Assembly: GCF_002127325.2 (NCBI RefSeq)
Contig: NC_035435.2
Span: 10,932,289 to 10,996,288, forward strand
Length of the DNA: 64,000 nt
Origin: Helianthus annuus
Lineage: Eukaryota > Streptophyta > Magnoliopsida > Asterales > Asteraceae
Direction: 5' to 3'
Under the pieces are notes generated by a model. It had not been told where the DNA came from and ran no database searches. It worked only from the letters and a program-made list of their open reading frames with translations. Made by a program: the position numbers and the translations under genes. This document shows, one piece after another, positions 26,907-37,836 of the stretch (the first letter of the stretch is position 1; the number at the start of each line of letters is the position of its first letter).

Positions 26907-29900
26907 ATGGCGACGACGAATGGAAATCTTCAAACACAGATTCCGAAACTGCAAGGGCAAAATTATTATCACTGGCACATTAAAATGAAGGTGTTACTAG
27001 AATCACAGGATCTGTGGACAATAGTTGAAGAGGGTTACAATGATCTTCCTGCCCAGGCATCGGAGAACGACAGAAATGTTCATAAAGAAAAATTAAACGA
27101 GACAAGAAGGCATTGCATATAATATTTCAGGGAGTCAGTGAAGTCGTATTTGAAAGAATTGCAATATGCAGAACATCAAAGGAGGCGTGGGACGTGTTAA
27201 ATAAGGCATACAAAGGAGAACATAGAGTAAAAACGGTAAAAATCCAAACCCTAAGATGTGAATTCTACGCTTTAAGAATGAAGGAAAACGAAACTATAGA
27301 AGAATATATGAATAGAATTATGATCATAGTAAATCAATTACGGATGAACGAAGAAAACATTACCGAAAAACGAGTGGTAGAGAAGATTCTTAGAAGTTTA
27401 ATAAGAAAGTATGAAGCGGCTGTAGTTGCAATAGAAGAATCAAAAGATCTGACTACAGTTTCAACAGAAGAATTACTCGGCATACTACAATCACATGAAT
27501 TAAGGTTAAAACAATATGATGACAATCCGATGGAACAAGCGTTCCAAATGCAAAGTAATAGTGGTGATCAATCAAGGCAAAATAGGTACGAATTTGCTGG
27601 TAGAGGACGAGGTAGAGGAAGAGGAAGATCATATGGCCAAATCAGATGTTACAACTGTCAGAAATTAGGACATTTAGCAAGATTTTGCAGGCGAAAAGAT
27701 GAAAGTGACAAGAATGGAAGTGCCTTATTGCATGAAGAAGAAACCGAAGAAAAGGATGATGAAACAATGTTCATGATATTCAACATGGAAGAAGTGACAA
27801 AAGATGATTGCTGGTATCTCGACAGCGGATGCAGTAACCACATGACTGGGAACAAAAATCTTTTTATTACACTAGACGAATCAGAACGAAAGGAGGTGAG
27901 AACTGGATATAACAAGAGGTTAAATGTGTTGGGATGTGGTGAAGTCTCAATCAAAGTGAAGGGCACAGAAAAGAAGGTACCAAATGTGTTTTACGTAGAA
28001 GGATTAAAACACAATCTCTTAAGTGTGGGACAATTAATAAAGAAAGGGTATGAAGTGAATTTCGCAAATCAAGCATGTGTGATTAAAGATTCTATTGGTG
28101 CATGTATCGACCTAGTTAAGATGACAGGAAACAAGATGTTCCCACTCAATCTCAGTCATGACATTATACCTCGCGTGTGTAATGTGATGACACAAGATAT
28201 ACATGTCTTGTGGCGCAGAAGATATGGACATATAAATTTCGATACGTTACACAAAATGGGAACTTATGAAGTGGTAACTGGTTTGCCAAAGATTCCCAAG
28301 TCAACTGCAAATATATGTGAGGGATGTTTGTTTGGGAAAAATGCAAGAAAATCATTTCCAAAATACACAACTTGGCATGCTGAAAAACCTCTTCAACTGA
28401 TTCATTCGGATATCTGTGGGCCGATGAGAACACTGTCAATAGGAGGATGTAAATATTTTATAACCTTTATTGATGATCACTCCAGGAAGACATGGGTTTA
28501 TTTTCTGAAACAAAAGTCTGATGCACTAAGTTTCTTTAAAGTTTTTAAAGCCTTAGCAGAAAACCAAGCCAGAAGTACGATAAAAACTATTGGAATGGAC
28601 AGAGAAGGAGAATACTGCAGTCACGAGTTTCAAAATTATTTAAAAGAAAATGGCATTCACCATCAGCTCACTACGAGTTACACTCCACAGCAAAACGGGG
28701 TGGCGGAAAGAAAAAATAGAACTCTCATGGAACTAAGTAGAAGCATGTTAAGAATGAAGAACTTGTCTCACTCATACTAGGCAGAGGTTGTAGCTTGTGC
28801 AACATATCTGATAAATAGAGCTATCACCAAAAGTATACCGAATATCACACCACAAGAAGCGTGGAGTGGAAGGAAACCAAGTGTCGGACACTTGAAAATA
28901 TTCGGATGTGTGGCCTATGCCCATGTTCCAAAACAGAATTGTGGCAAGTTGGATGATAAAGTAGAAAAGGCGATATTCATCGGGTACAGTGAAAGCAGTA
29001 AAGCTTACAAGCTTTATAATCCAATAACAAGGAGAACGATCATAAGTAGAGATGTGGTGTTTGATGAAGAACAAGAGTGGAGCGAAAGAACTACTTATAA
29101 GGAGGTCTCGTGCATTGATTTAAATGATCTAGAAGAAGAAGCAAGTCAACCAGGTGTTACTGAACAAAATGAAAATGCAGACTCAGAAGTAAACAATCAA
29201 AATGAAGCTTCCCCGAGTGATGATGAAAATGACAACACAAACAATCAGCATGGAAATGAAGAATCATCATCATCATCTTCCGAAAATGAAGAACTAAGAA
29301 CAAGGCAAATCACTGAAATCTATCAAAATACTCAACCTCTTACAGATACACAGGTTGAGGAGTTGTATCAAGGAGGTCAAAATGTGCAAAATGAAATGGC
29401 AGACTTTGTTCTGTATGCCGATGCTGATCCGGTGACATATAGTGAAGCTTTTAAAGATAAAAAATGGAAGGATGCAATGGATAAGGAGATGCAATCAATA
29501 CTAAAAAACGAAACATGGAATCTGGTAGATCCACCAAAAAATCAAAAACCCATTGGTGTGAAATGGATTTTTAAGACCAAATACGACAAAAACGGAAATG
29601 TTAGCAAGTATAAGGCTCGACTTGTTGCTAAAGGATACAATAAAAAAATATGGGGTTGATTACCAAGATGTGTTTGCACCTGTAATAAGGTTCGACACCA
29701 TCAGACTTATCTTGGCACTGGCTGCACAATACGGATGGCATTTGCACCAGATGGATGTAAAGACAGCCTTCTTGAATGGAACCTTAAAAGAAGAAGTATA
29801 CACCGAGCAACCAGAAGGCTATGTCAAGAAAGGAGAAGAAAGAAAAGTATGTCACCTAAAAAATGCACTCTATGGATTAAAACAAGCCCCGAGAGCTTGG

Positions 29901-30953
29901 TATAGCAGGATTGATGAGTATTTCAGGTCTCATGGGTTCAAGAAATGCATATACGAGCACACACTATTCACCAAAATCACAAGTCACTCTCGAATAATAG
30001 TATGTCTATATATGGATGATATCATATTAGCAAGTGAATCCCTGTTCTTGATCGAGCAACTAAAGGAATCCATGCAACGTGAATTTGAAATGACGGATTT
30101 AGGCACTCTTCACTATTTCTTAGGCATGGAGGTTAAATATGATAATGGAAATATTATGCTCACACAGCAAAAGTATGCAAAGAGTTTATTAGCAAAGTTC
30201 AATTTGGAAAACTGCCGTGAAGTTCTAACTCCAATGGAATATGGACTCAAGTTATCCAAAGAAGATCATGAAGATGAAGTGGACCAAAACACTTACCGAA
30301 GACTAGTGGGATGTCTCATGTATCTGACCAACACAAGACAAGATATAATGTTCGCTGTAAATAAAGTTAGTCAATTCATATAGAGACCAAAAAGGAGTCA
30401 TTGGGAGGCAGGAAAAAGGATATTAAGATATATCAAAGGAACGATAAACCACGGAATCATATACTCGAAAGGAAGTAAGGGAAAATTAGTGGGCTACAGT
30501 GACAGTGACTATGCAAGCAATGTAGACGACAACAAGAGCACATCAGGATATGTCTTTAACCTCGGATCAGGAGCAATAGCTTCGCAGTCAAGAAAACAAA
30601 AGGTGGTGGCCCTATCATCAACCGAAGCAGAATATATCGCTCTATCACAAACCGGGTGTCAAGCTCTGTGGTTAAAAGGAATCCTCAATGAACTCAACAT
30701 TAACACAGACTGTCCACCAACTATCTTATGTGATAACAAGTCGACTATAAGTCTGGCCAAAGACCCAGTTTATCACGGGAAAAGTAAGCATATACGGGTC
30801 AAGTACCATTTTATTCGAGAACTTATCAAGAATGATGATGTGGAAGTCAGATTCTGCACCACCAATGAACAAGCAGCGGATATACTGACCAAAACACTGC
30901 AATTAAAGGATTTCAAACGATTTAAAGATGCTCTCTATGTTGTCATGATCTAG
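26907..30953 (+). pseudogene. gag-pol: Gag-Pol polyprotein of copia element G, four disabling mutations
   Basis: One copia polyprotein from ATG 26907: capsid, nucleocapsid with an RGRGRGRGRS stretch and knuckle CYNCQKLGHLARFC, protease (WYLDSGCSNHMTG), pre-integrase, integrase (D in HSDICGP, D in IGMDREGEY, E in NGVAERKNR), RT (YMDD box in VCLYMDDIILAS near 30010) and RNase H ending in the DILTK motif. It is broken by a 1-bp deletion near 27107, a TAG for Trp at 28778-28780, a 1-bp insertion in an A run near 29645, and a TAG in place of Gln at 30381-30383. Restored on paper these would be the only breaks, so the decay is light. Confidence 0.9.
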
Positions 30954-30967
30954 CTTACGGGAGGGAA

Positions 30968-30983
30968 TATTAGATGATATAAG
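30968..30983 (+). repeat. 3' LTR of element G, first piece
   Basis: TATTAGATGATATAAG follows the purine tract; element C starts at the next base. The last five bases (ATAAG, 30979-30983) are the target site duplicated at 61050-61054. Confidence 0.85.
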
Positions 30984-31719
30984 TGTTTTGGTCAAAAATT
31001 ACCGAAGCAATTAAGTGATCAAATTAGTTGAGTGAGGTAGTGTGCTAAAAAGTGTGTTGAAAATATGCTTGTTAGGTTCTTTGGAAAAACAGTGTTCAGG
31101 ATACGGCTCAGGATATTGAGCTGTATCTACGATCAAACATTGAGTAATAAAGTAAAGTAAATGACACGAGATGTACGAGGAAAGCCCTTGATCAACCTAG
31201 ATCGCCGGCATAAAACCTCGGGAGCTGACAATCGCAGCTGCCTAGTTCTTCTTATTGCTTTAAACTTCAGGATACAGTGCAGGATATAGATCAGATCGCT
31301 AAGTGTTACAATGGATTTGTGAAAGTTGCGAGAGAGCAAGTGTTGAGAGTGTAGAGAGTGTGATTGTGATGTCCTAGTTGATCTGATATACCCACTATTT
31401 ATAGTAACGAATTACAAACTAAAATTCCTATAAACATGGGATGCCCCGAATATTCCAATGTGAACGTTGTAGACCGAGTAATGCGGCTTCAACGGCTTCT
31501 TGTGAACGACTTAGACCGAGTCTTCAGTAGAAAAGGTCTTCATGAACGTTGCTAGCTTCTAACCCACGTACCTGCATTTAATCCGTTAGTGATCCTGAGG
31601 ATACCATTCAGGATGTTACCAATATCCTGAGTCAGCATCCCGGATGTAAACAGATACAATAAACAAGATATATATCAAGATATTTTCCAGGATATGGGCT
31701 CAGAATTTCACCCATAACA
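30984..31719 (-). repeat. 3' LTR of element C
   Basis: 736 bp. In sense it starts TGTTATGGGTGAAATTC and ends TTTTTGACCAAAACA. A TATA box (CTATAAATAG in sense) is at 31395-31404. Confidence 0.95.
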
Positions 31720-31967
31720 ATTGTCCCCAAAAAATGTTACTGTTAAGTATCCTGGTCACTAACGGTTATATTTTTTCCCGAAGAACGAGGCAATGAAGAG
31801 ATAAGACCATTGATGTGATAGCTTTCAACCACCCGGCCTATAATTACTCATCACACCCTATATCTTTTTCATCTTTATCTTCATTTAACTATCTCCGAAG
31901 AGAAAAAAGGTAAACACTTTCTCTCAACTTCATCTTCCTTTTTCACCCTCTTCAATATTCCGGCAAC

Positions 31968-33771
31968 ATGACAAGGCAGACAAGATCCAGCTCCGGCGAT
32001 TCCGCCCCCACATTCATTCACCAGAATATTCTCCAAGATCCGGAGAAGGAAATATGCTTCTTCGACAGTGCCCACTTGTCGGCCCTCAAATCCTCCGGCA
32101 TCTTCCCAAAAGGGACGGTGTTCCGGCCATTTGATCGGGAAATCCGATCGGATATGGTTTCCGACGAGTGGCTGTGTTTCAACGCTTTCCCCTTTACTCT
32201 AGGGCTGCAATTTCCTTTTTCTGAATTTATCACCGAGTTTTTTGATGTCACAAAAATTTGCTTCAGTCAAACAATGCCAATGCTTTGGCGAGTCTTGTCC
32301 GTTCTTGATCAAATCAAGAACAACCATATCCCTGACCTTTCTGTTCACGATCTCCCTTTAGCATACCGACTTAGGTGCCACGGTTCTTGTCGATTCTTGT
32401 TTTATTCTACTTCCAGTGACCCACTATTCCTCCGAGCCACCAGGAATGAAGAGGAATGGAAATCCAAATTCTTTTTCGTAAAAAGAGATTCAATCCCTGG
32501 TGGAGCGGATTATCCGGTGCATTGGTTGAAGAAGGGTAGGATTTAGGGTTTAAAGATGATCCTGCTTGTTATCCTGCTTTATATCCTGAACTGAGTTTGT
32601 CGTTTTCCTGTACAGCTGATTTTAGGAAGCTAGCACCTCCTCTTGCAGATTCTCAGAAAAGAATAGACGCCATCAGGCTCCTTCCAGAAGCAGAGAGAAG
32701 TTTCAACCCATCTCCAGTAACTCCAAGCCCTCTTTCAAGCGCAACCATGTCTGGTAAGGATCCTACAAGATATCCTGTAGACACATGTTTTTTATTTGAT
32801 ATCTTTAGGAAAGGTTTAGAATTTTACTCCCTGTGTGCAGATTCCAGCAAAGTCCCAGTCTATCTAGACCTTGACGAACTTGACAGCTATCCAACTCCCT
32901 CCATAGTCAAGAAGGAGGCTCCTGCTGCTACTAGCTCCAAGCCACTCCCAGCTCCCAAGGCCAACCCAAGGACTCGTGCTTCCACGGCGAAAAAGAGGAA
33001 AGGCCTTGAAGTCAGCGCTCCAAGCTCAGAAGGGTTCTCCTATGACGAGCTCAGCTTCACCGATTCCTTAGAGCCAATGACATCCTTCCTCAACAAGGTA
33101 ATATCCTGACACATATTCTGCACGTATATCCTGCACATATATCCTGCCTGGATATCCTAACTGGACATCATGATAGGATATCTTAGTCATTATAGAGATA
33201 CATATTCTAACTTGTACCTGTTATTGATGCACAGGGCCTCCAGCATTTGCTCCACTTGTACAACGATGCATGTGGTACTGTCGCCCTCCATGAAGCCAGG
33301 ATTAAGCAGCTCGAAACCACTGTTGCCGACCAAGGTGCTATTGCCGAGGCAAAGAGCCGGCACTATGAGGATAAGCTGAAAAAGGTCACCCAGGATGCTG
33401 AGCTCAAATTGGCCACCATGCAAATGGATCACGATCAGGCCATGATCAATTTCCTGGAAGGAATCAAGACTTCCGCTATTGTCTCCCTGTTACAAGCACG
33501 CATCAAGATGGCCTATGAGGCCAAGGAGACAGGTCTTGTTTGTCCATCCTGGCCAATTGAATCCTGGGTAGCCAAGCTGAAGGAGCTCGGAGGCAAGGCT
33601 GTGCCACTCCCATCTGAAGCCGGTGAATCTTCCAAGTCAGCAGGGGTGGCGGATCAGGCTGGAGACAAGAAGGATGCTGGAGCGGATGCTGGTGAGGATG
33701 CTGGACAGGATGCTGGAGAGGATGCCGGTGCTGAGAAGCCGGGGAAAGCAGGAGAGGATGCCGCTGTGTGA
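31968..33771 (+). CDS. Antisense gene of element C (putative gypsy-type transposon domain), four exons
   Basis: Opposite strand to gag-pol, between pol and the 3' LTR. My exon model is 31968-32535, 32616-32753, 32841-33097 and 33235-33771. All introns are GT..AG, and the joined frame is open for 499 residues. Exon 1 holds the conserved domain (YPFP-like block, MPMLWRVL, FFFVKRDSIPGG), which resembles the 'transposase (putative) gypsy type' proteins of Tat-element antisense ORFs. Exon 3 has a KKRK nuclear-localisation-like stretch. Exon 4 is a coiled coil with a conserved W..E.W.AKL block and an acidic/Ala/Gly tail. A TATA-like TATAATTA lies at 31839-31846. The function is unknown; nothing suggests a real transposase. 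B carries a homologue with the same exon phases. Confidence 0.8.
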
Positions 33772-35064
33772 GGGCAGCTGAGTGGGCGATGATGGATATT
33801 GATGCCTAGGCTGGAGCCCACTTTTTTTTTTTTAGGTTTGATGGTTGATGTCTCGAACAATTTACTTTTCTTGTCTGTTGAACAATTTTAATTCCTGCAT
33901 GTAGACAATATGATGGCCAAAGGTGGAGGGATCCTGAGTTTCAGGACGAAGCCCTTGGTCATCAGTTAGTATGGTTTGTTTTGAACGCTTTTAACAAGTG
34001 AAGGTGGAGGTATCTTGGGTTCCAAGACGAAGCCTTCATTTGTTAAGTAAATATGTTAGGAAACTAATTATGCTTTTGGTGGATGGGTCTCGGTTTGAGA
34101 CGAAGCCAATTGCATAATCTTTTGCTATGTTAATAAGATAACCCTTTTTTGACTTTATCATTGTCGTCGTCGATATATGAATTTTACTTGTGAAAATTGT
34201 TTTGTTCAAACATTTTTGGGAACATATTACAGATATATCCTGGTAGATATCCTGAAAGATATGCTGATAAAGATATAAAAATACAACCTATTAATTGTCT
34301 AAGTAAAAAGGAAAGATCATACCAGAGATTCTTAGTGAATCAATTTCAATTCCTCATTATAGGCTTGTCCCCAGTGCACACTTATAAACTCGAATCCATC
34401 TTCAGAATAGTATGACGTATGTCCCCTGTACTTAGCATAGAAACAAATGTATTCATATTCTTGACTCGAATGAATTCCACATACCTCAGGGCAAAACTCT
34501 TGATATCCTGAAATGAACCCTTAGTATACTGGGGATAAACCCTGAGTTTCATGCGCTACAGGCGGGAGTGTATAAACTCCAAGACTTAGAAAGGTGAAAA
34601 CCTTTAAACCTTAGAGAGTATGAAAATACCCTTTCATGAGAGAGGGTGATCAATCCTCATATACCTTTAGAATTCAGGATATAGCCAACAGTAACGAAAT
34701 TGTCAGCCACTTTTACATGGACTGGTCCCGCCACCTTGAACTATCCCTGAATAACTTGCGCTCCAGGCGGGGTGTTTAAACCCAATTCGGGAGAAAGGTG
34801 AATACCTTTAAACCTGTGAAGGGATCAGTATCCCTTAAACGTGAGAGAGGGGGCCAATCCTCTAATCTTCTGAGTTATCCTGAGTACACATCCTGGAGCT
34901 ATATCCTGGAGCATATGCTGCAAAACAATTGTAAACTAAGGTGGGTGTTAGCTTGGCTAACACCCCTCCGATGCCTAAGTCAGTATTGGGTTCAAGATAA
35001 TAAACATATATATTTAAAAGAGATAGGATACATACCATTCTGAGATAGAAATTAAATTCTATTC
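33772..35064. other. Post-pol spacer of element C with two series of covarying hairpins
   Basis: Lies between the convergent 3' ends of pol (minus) and the antisense gene (plus). First series: three hairpins with loop GTT and 3' flank (C)GAAGCC at 33932-33953, 34013-34034 and 34087-34107. Second series, in two ~200-bp related blocks: GGAGT-gtataa-ACTCC, AAAGGT-GAAA-ACCTTT (34590-34605) and GTAT-GAAA-ATAC (34618-34629); then GGGT-gtttaa-ACCC (about 34770), AAAGGT-GAAT-ACCTTT (34794-34809) and AAGGGAT-CAGT-ATCCCTT (34819-34836). No protein coding seen. Confidence 0.8.
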
Positions 35065-37031
35065 TTACTTGAAATAGAGCTTTAAGTGTACAGCATTCCA
35101 AGACCTTGGTAGCATATCCCCTTCCATATTCTTGAGTCTATATGCTCCTTTCCCTGCTTCTGATTCAACTTCGTATGGTCCTTCCCATTTTGGAGCTAAC
35201 TTGCCATCGGCAGGATTAGTAGTATTCTGAAAAGCCTTCCTTAGCACCCAATCACCCACTTGAAATCTCATAGTCCTTATATTCTTGTTATATGCTCTGG
35301 ATATTCTTTGTTGATATGCTGCCATCCTTAGCCTTGCTGCTTCTCTTCTTTCGTCTATGGTATCCAAATCTTGACATAAGGCTTCAGGATTCTGTTCAGG
35401 ATTCTGTAGGATAGATCTTGCAGTAGGTATCACCATTTCCGTTGGAATTACTGCTTCTGCTCCGAATACTAAGGAGAATGGGGTTTGGCCGGTTGCATTT
35501 TTTACCGTTGTCCTGTCAGCCCATAACACAAAGGGTAATTCCTCTGCCCATCTTCCTTTTTTGGCTCCAAGTCTCTTCTTTAAGTTGTTCACTATTATCT
35601 TGTTTGAAGACTCAGCTTGCCCATTCGCTTGAGGATGCACCGGAGTAGACATTATCATCTTGATTCCCCAACTCTTGCAAAAGTCAGTAGTCCTTTTGCT
35701 TATAAACTGGGACCCATTATCACAAATTATTTCAGCTGGTACTCCAAACCTGGTCAGGATATTCCTCTTTATGAAGGAAACTACTTCTTGGTCTCTAACT
35801 TGCACAAATGCTTCAGCTTCAACCCACTTAGAGAAATAATCCGTCATTGCCAGCATAAAGACTTTTCCTCCTGGAGCTTTCGGTAACTTCCCTACTATAT
35901 CCATCCCCCATTTCATGAACGGCCAAGGGGATGCTACAGGATATAGTGGTTCAGCTGGTTGATGCAATATGTTACTATGCCTCTGACATGCATCACATCT
36001 TCGAGCATATTCTGCAGCATCTTTTCTCATTGTTGGCCAATAATATCCTGTCCTCAACACTTTTAAAAATAATGACCTGCCCCCGGTATGGTTACCACAA
36101 TCCCCTTCATGTATATCCTGAAGTACTTCTTTGGCTTCAGGATCCTTCAAGCATCTCAAGTATGGTCCTGCAAGAGATTTCTTGTATAAAATATTATTTA
36201 TAATAGTGAATCGTGATACCTTCATCCTAAATGCCTTAGGATTTTCATTTTCGGGGATATGTCCTTCCTTGAGATATCTCATAATTGGAGTTGTCCAGGA
36301 TTTAGGATCCTCTTCAGGATACACCACTTCAGGATCTTGAATACTTGCTACTTCCTTATGCTGAGGATCCGTTGCAGGATACAGGATATGTAATATCGGT
36401 ATTGGGATTCCTTCCGGTATCCTGATTGATGATCCCAAATTTGCCAATGCATCTGCTTCAGCGTTATCCTCTCTTGGTACCTGTTCAAGCGTAAAAACAT
36501 CGAAATATCCTGCTAATTTTTTAAGAATACCGAGGTATTCCATTAGTTTCTCACCCTTAACTGCATAGGATCCATTAAAATGATTAGTAATTAACAAAGA
36601 ATCAACATATACTTGCAAATTCTTGATATTCATACTCTTAGCCAATTCTAATCCTGCAATTAAGGCTTCGTATTCTGCCTCATTATTAGTAGCAGGGAAT
36701 TCACATCTAACAGCCTGGGGTATTATGTCCCCCTGTGGCGATTTTAGTAGTATTCCTAATCCTACTCCTCTTACATTAGATGCACCATCGGTATATAATG
36801 TCCAGGATCCTGAGGATTCTCCAAACTGTTGAACTTCTAGGTCTACCTCATCCTGAATGTCACTACTAAAATCAGCCACAAAGTCAGCTAAAGCCTGAGA
36901 CTTTATGGCATTTCTAGGTTCATATACTAAATCATAGGCACTTAATTTTACTGACCACTTGGCCATCCTGCCCGACATTTCTGGTTTTCTAAGCACATTC
37001 TTAACAGGATAATTAGTTTTAACATGAATCC
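35065..37031 (-). CDS. pol: Pol of element C, C-terminal part (end of gypsy RNase H, second RNase H, integrase)
   Basis: Continues the C pol frame after the insertion of B; the target site AATCC occupies 37027-37031. It starts near [11 protein letters not shown] in the gypsy RNase H tail. Then comes the second RNase H ([27 protein letters not shown]) and integrase with zinc finger ([11 protein letters not shown] ... CDACQRH) and D,D,E core ([25 protein letters not shown]), ending VHLKLYFK at 35065. No internal stops. Joined on paper to 47764-49101, the pol is otherwise intact, so the inserted element B, not decay, is what breaks it. Confidence 0.92.
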
Positions 37032-37759
37032 TGTTAGGGCTGGATTTTTATTATAGGTGATCCTTATACGTGATCCTAACCAGTGATCCTTGTTTCTTTG
37101 ACAGACAGTGATCCTCAGCAGGACTTCAGGATCAGGATCACGGGACATTATAGTGATCCTCATACTAACGGCCACTTCCGCTTAATACAATATTGTTTTG
37201 CAGGAACATCTAGCAGGATACGCTCTAGGCATCATGATCAAGGGACGCGTCTACACAATTATGGCAAGAGCTTAATTGAAGATAGACGTTGCACAGGATA
37301 TGGAAACTCGGCTTGATTTATGGGCGGCTATTTAGGCTAGATTGTATCTCATTTCTAAAGGGGTAATGAGCTGAATATTAGTTTAGCTACCTAAAATAGG
37401 TCACCTACACTTGTATAAATACCACTCTCCGTCATTTGGAAGAGGACACACGACATACAACACAACTCTCACACACTTAGACACTCGAAACAATAGTGAT
37501 CCTTGTACTCATCTCATTATCATCCAAAGTTGTAACTATATTTTTCTTATATTGAAGTTGGTGATCGGTAGTTGCCATCACCCGAGGTTTTTTATGCCGG
37601 AGATCATACATTGATCAAGGGCTTTTTCCTCGTATAAATCATTGTGTCTTTGCATCTTTATCACAGAAGTGATCCTTTACTTTCATAATTAACCAAGCAT
37701 CATACCCCGTTTACATAAAGTTTGGTTACATTATCCTTGTGTGATTTTTGACCAAAACA
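37032..37759 (+). repeat. 5' LTR of element B
   Basis: TGTTAGGGCTGG...GACCAAAACA, 728 bp; TATA box TATAAATA at 37414-37421. It differs from the 3' LTR near 37298 (G/A) and near 37508 (T/G). Confidence 0.96.
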
Positions 37760-37836
37760 GTTTGGCGCCCACCGTGGGGCAATTGGTGCTTCATTCATAA
37801 GAAAATCTTTTGTTCGAAATCATTTCAAAGAGTTAC

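Noticed and set aside
30984..31719. Shared LTR termini of A/B and C (GACCAAAACA) as evidence of one family
   Set aside because: Only the last ~15 bp and the primer site are alike; the rest of the LTRs differ, so they are sister families rather than one.
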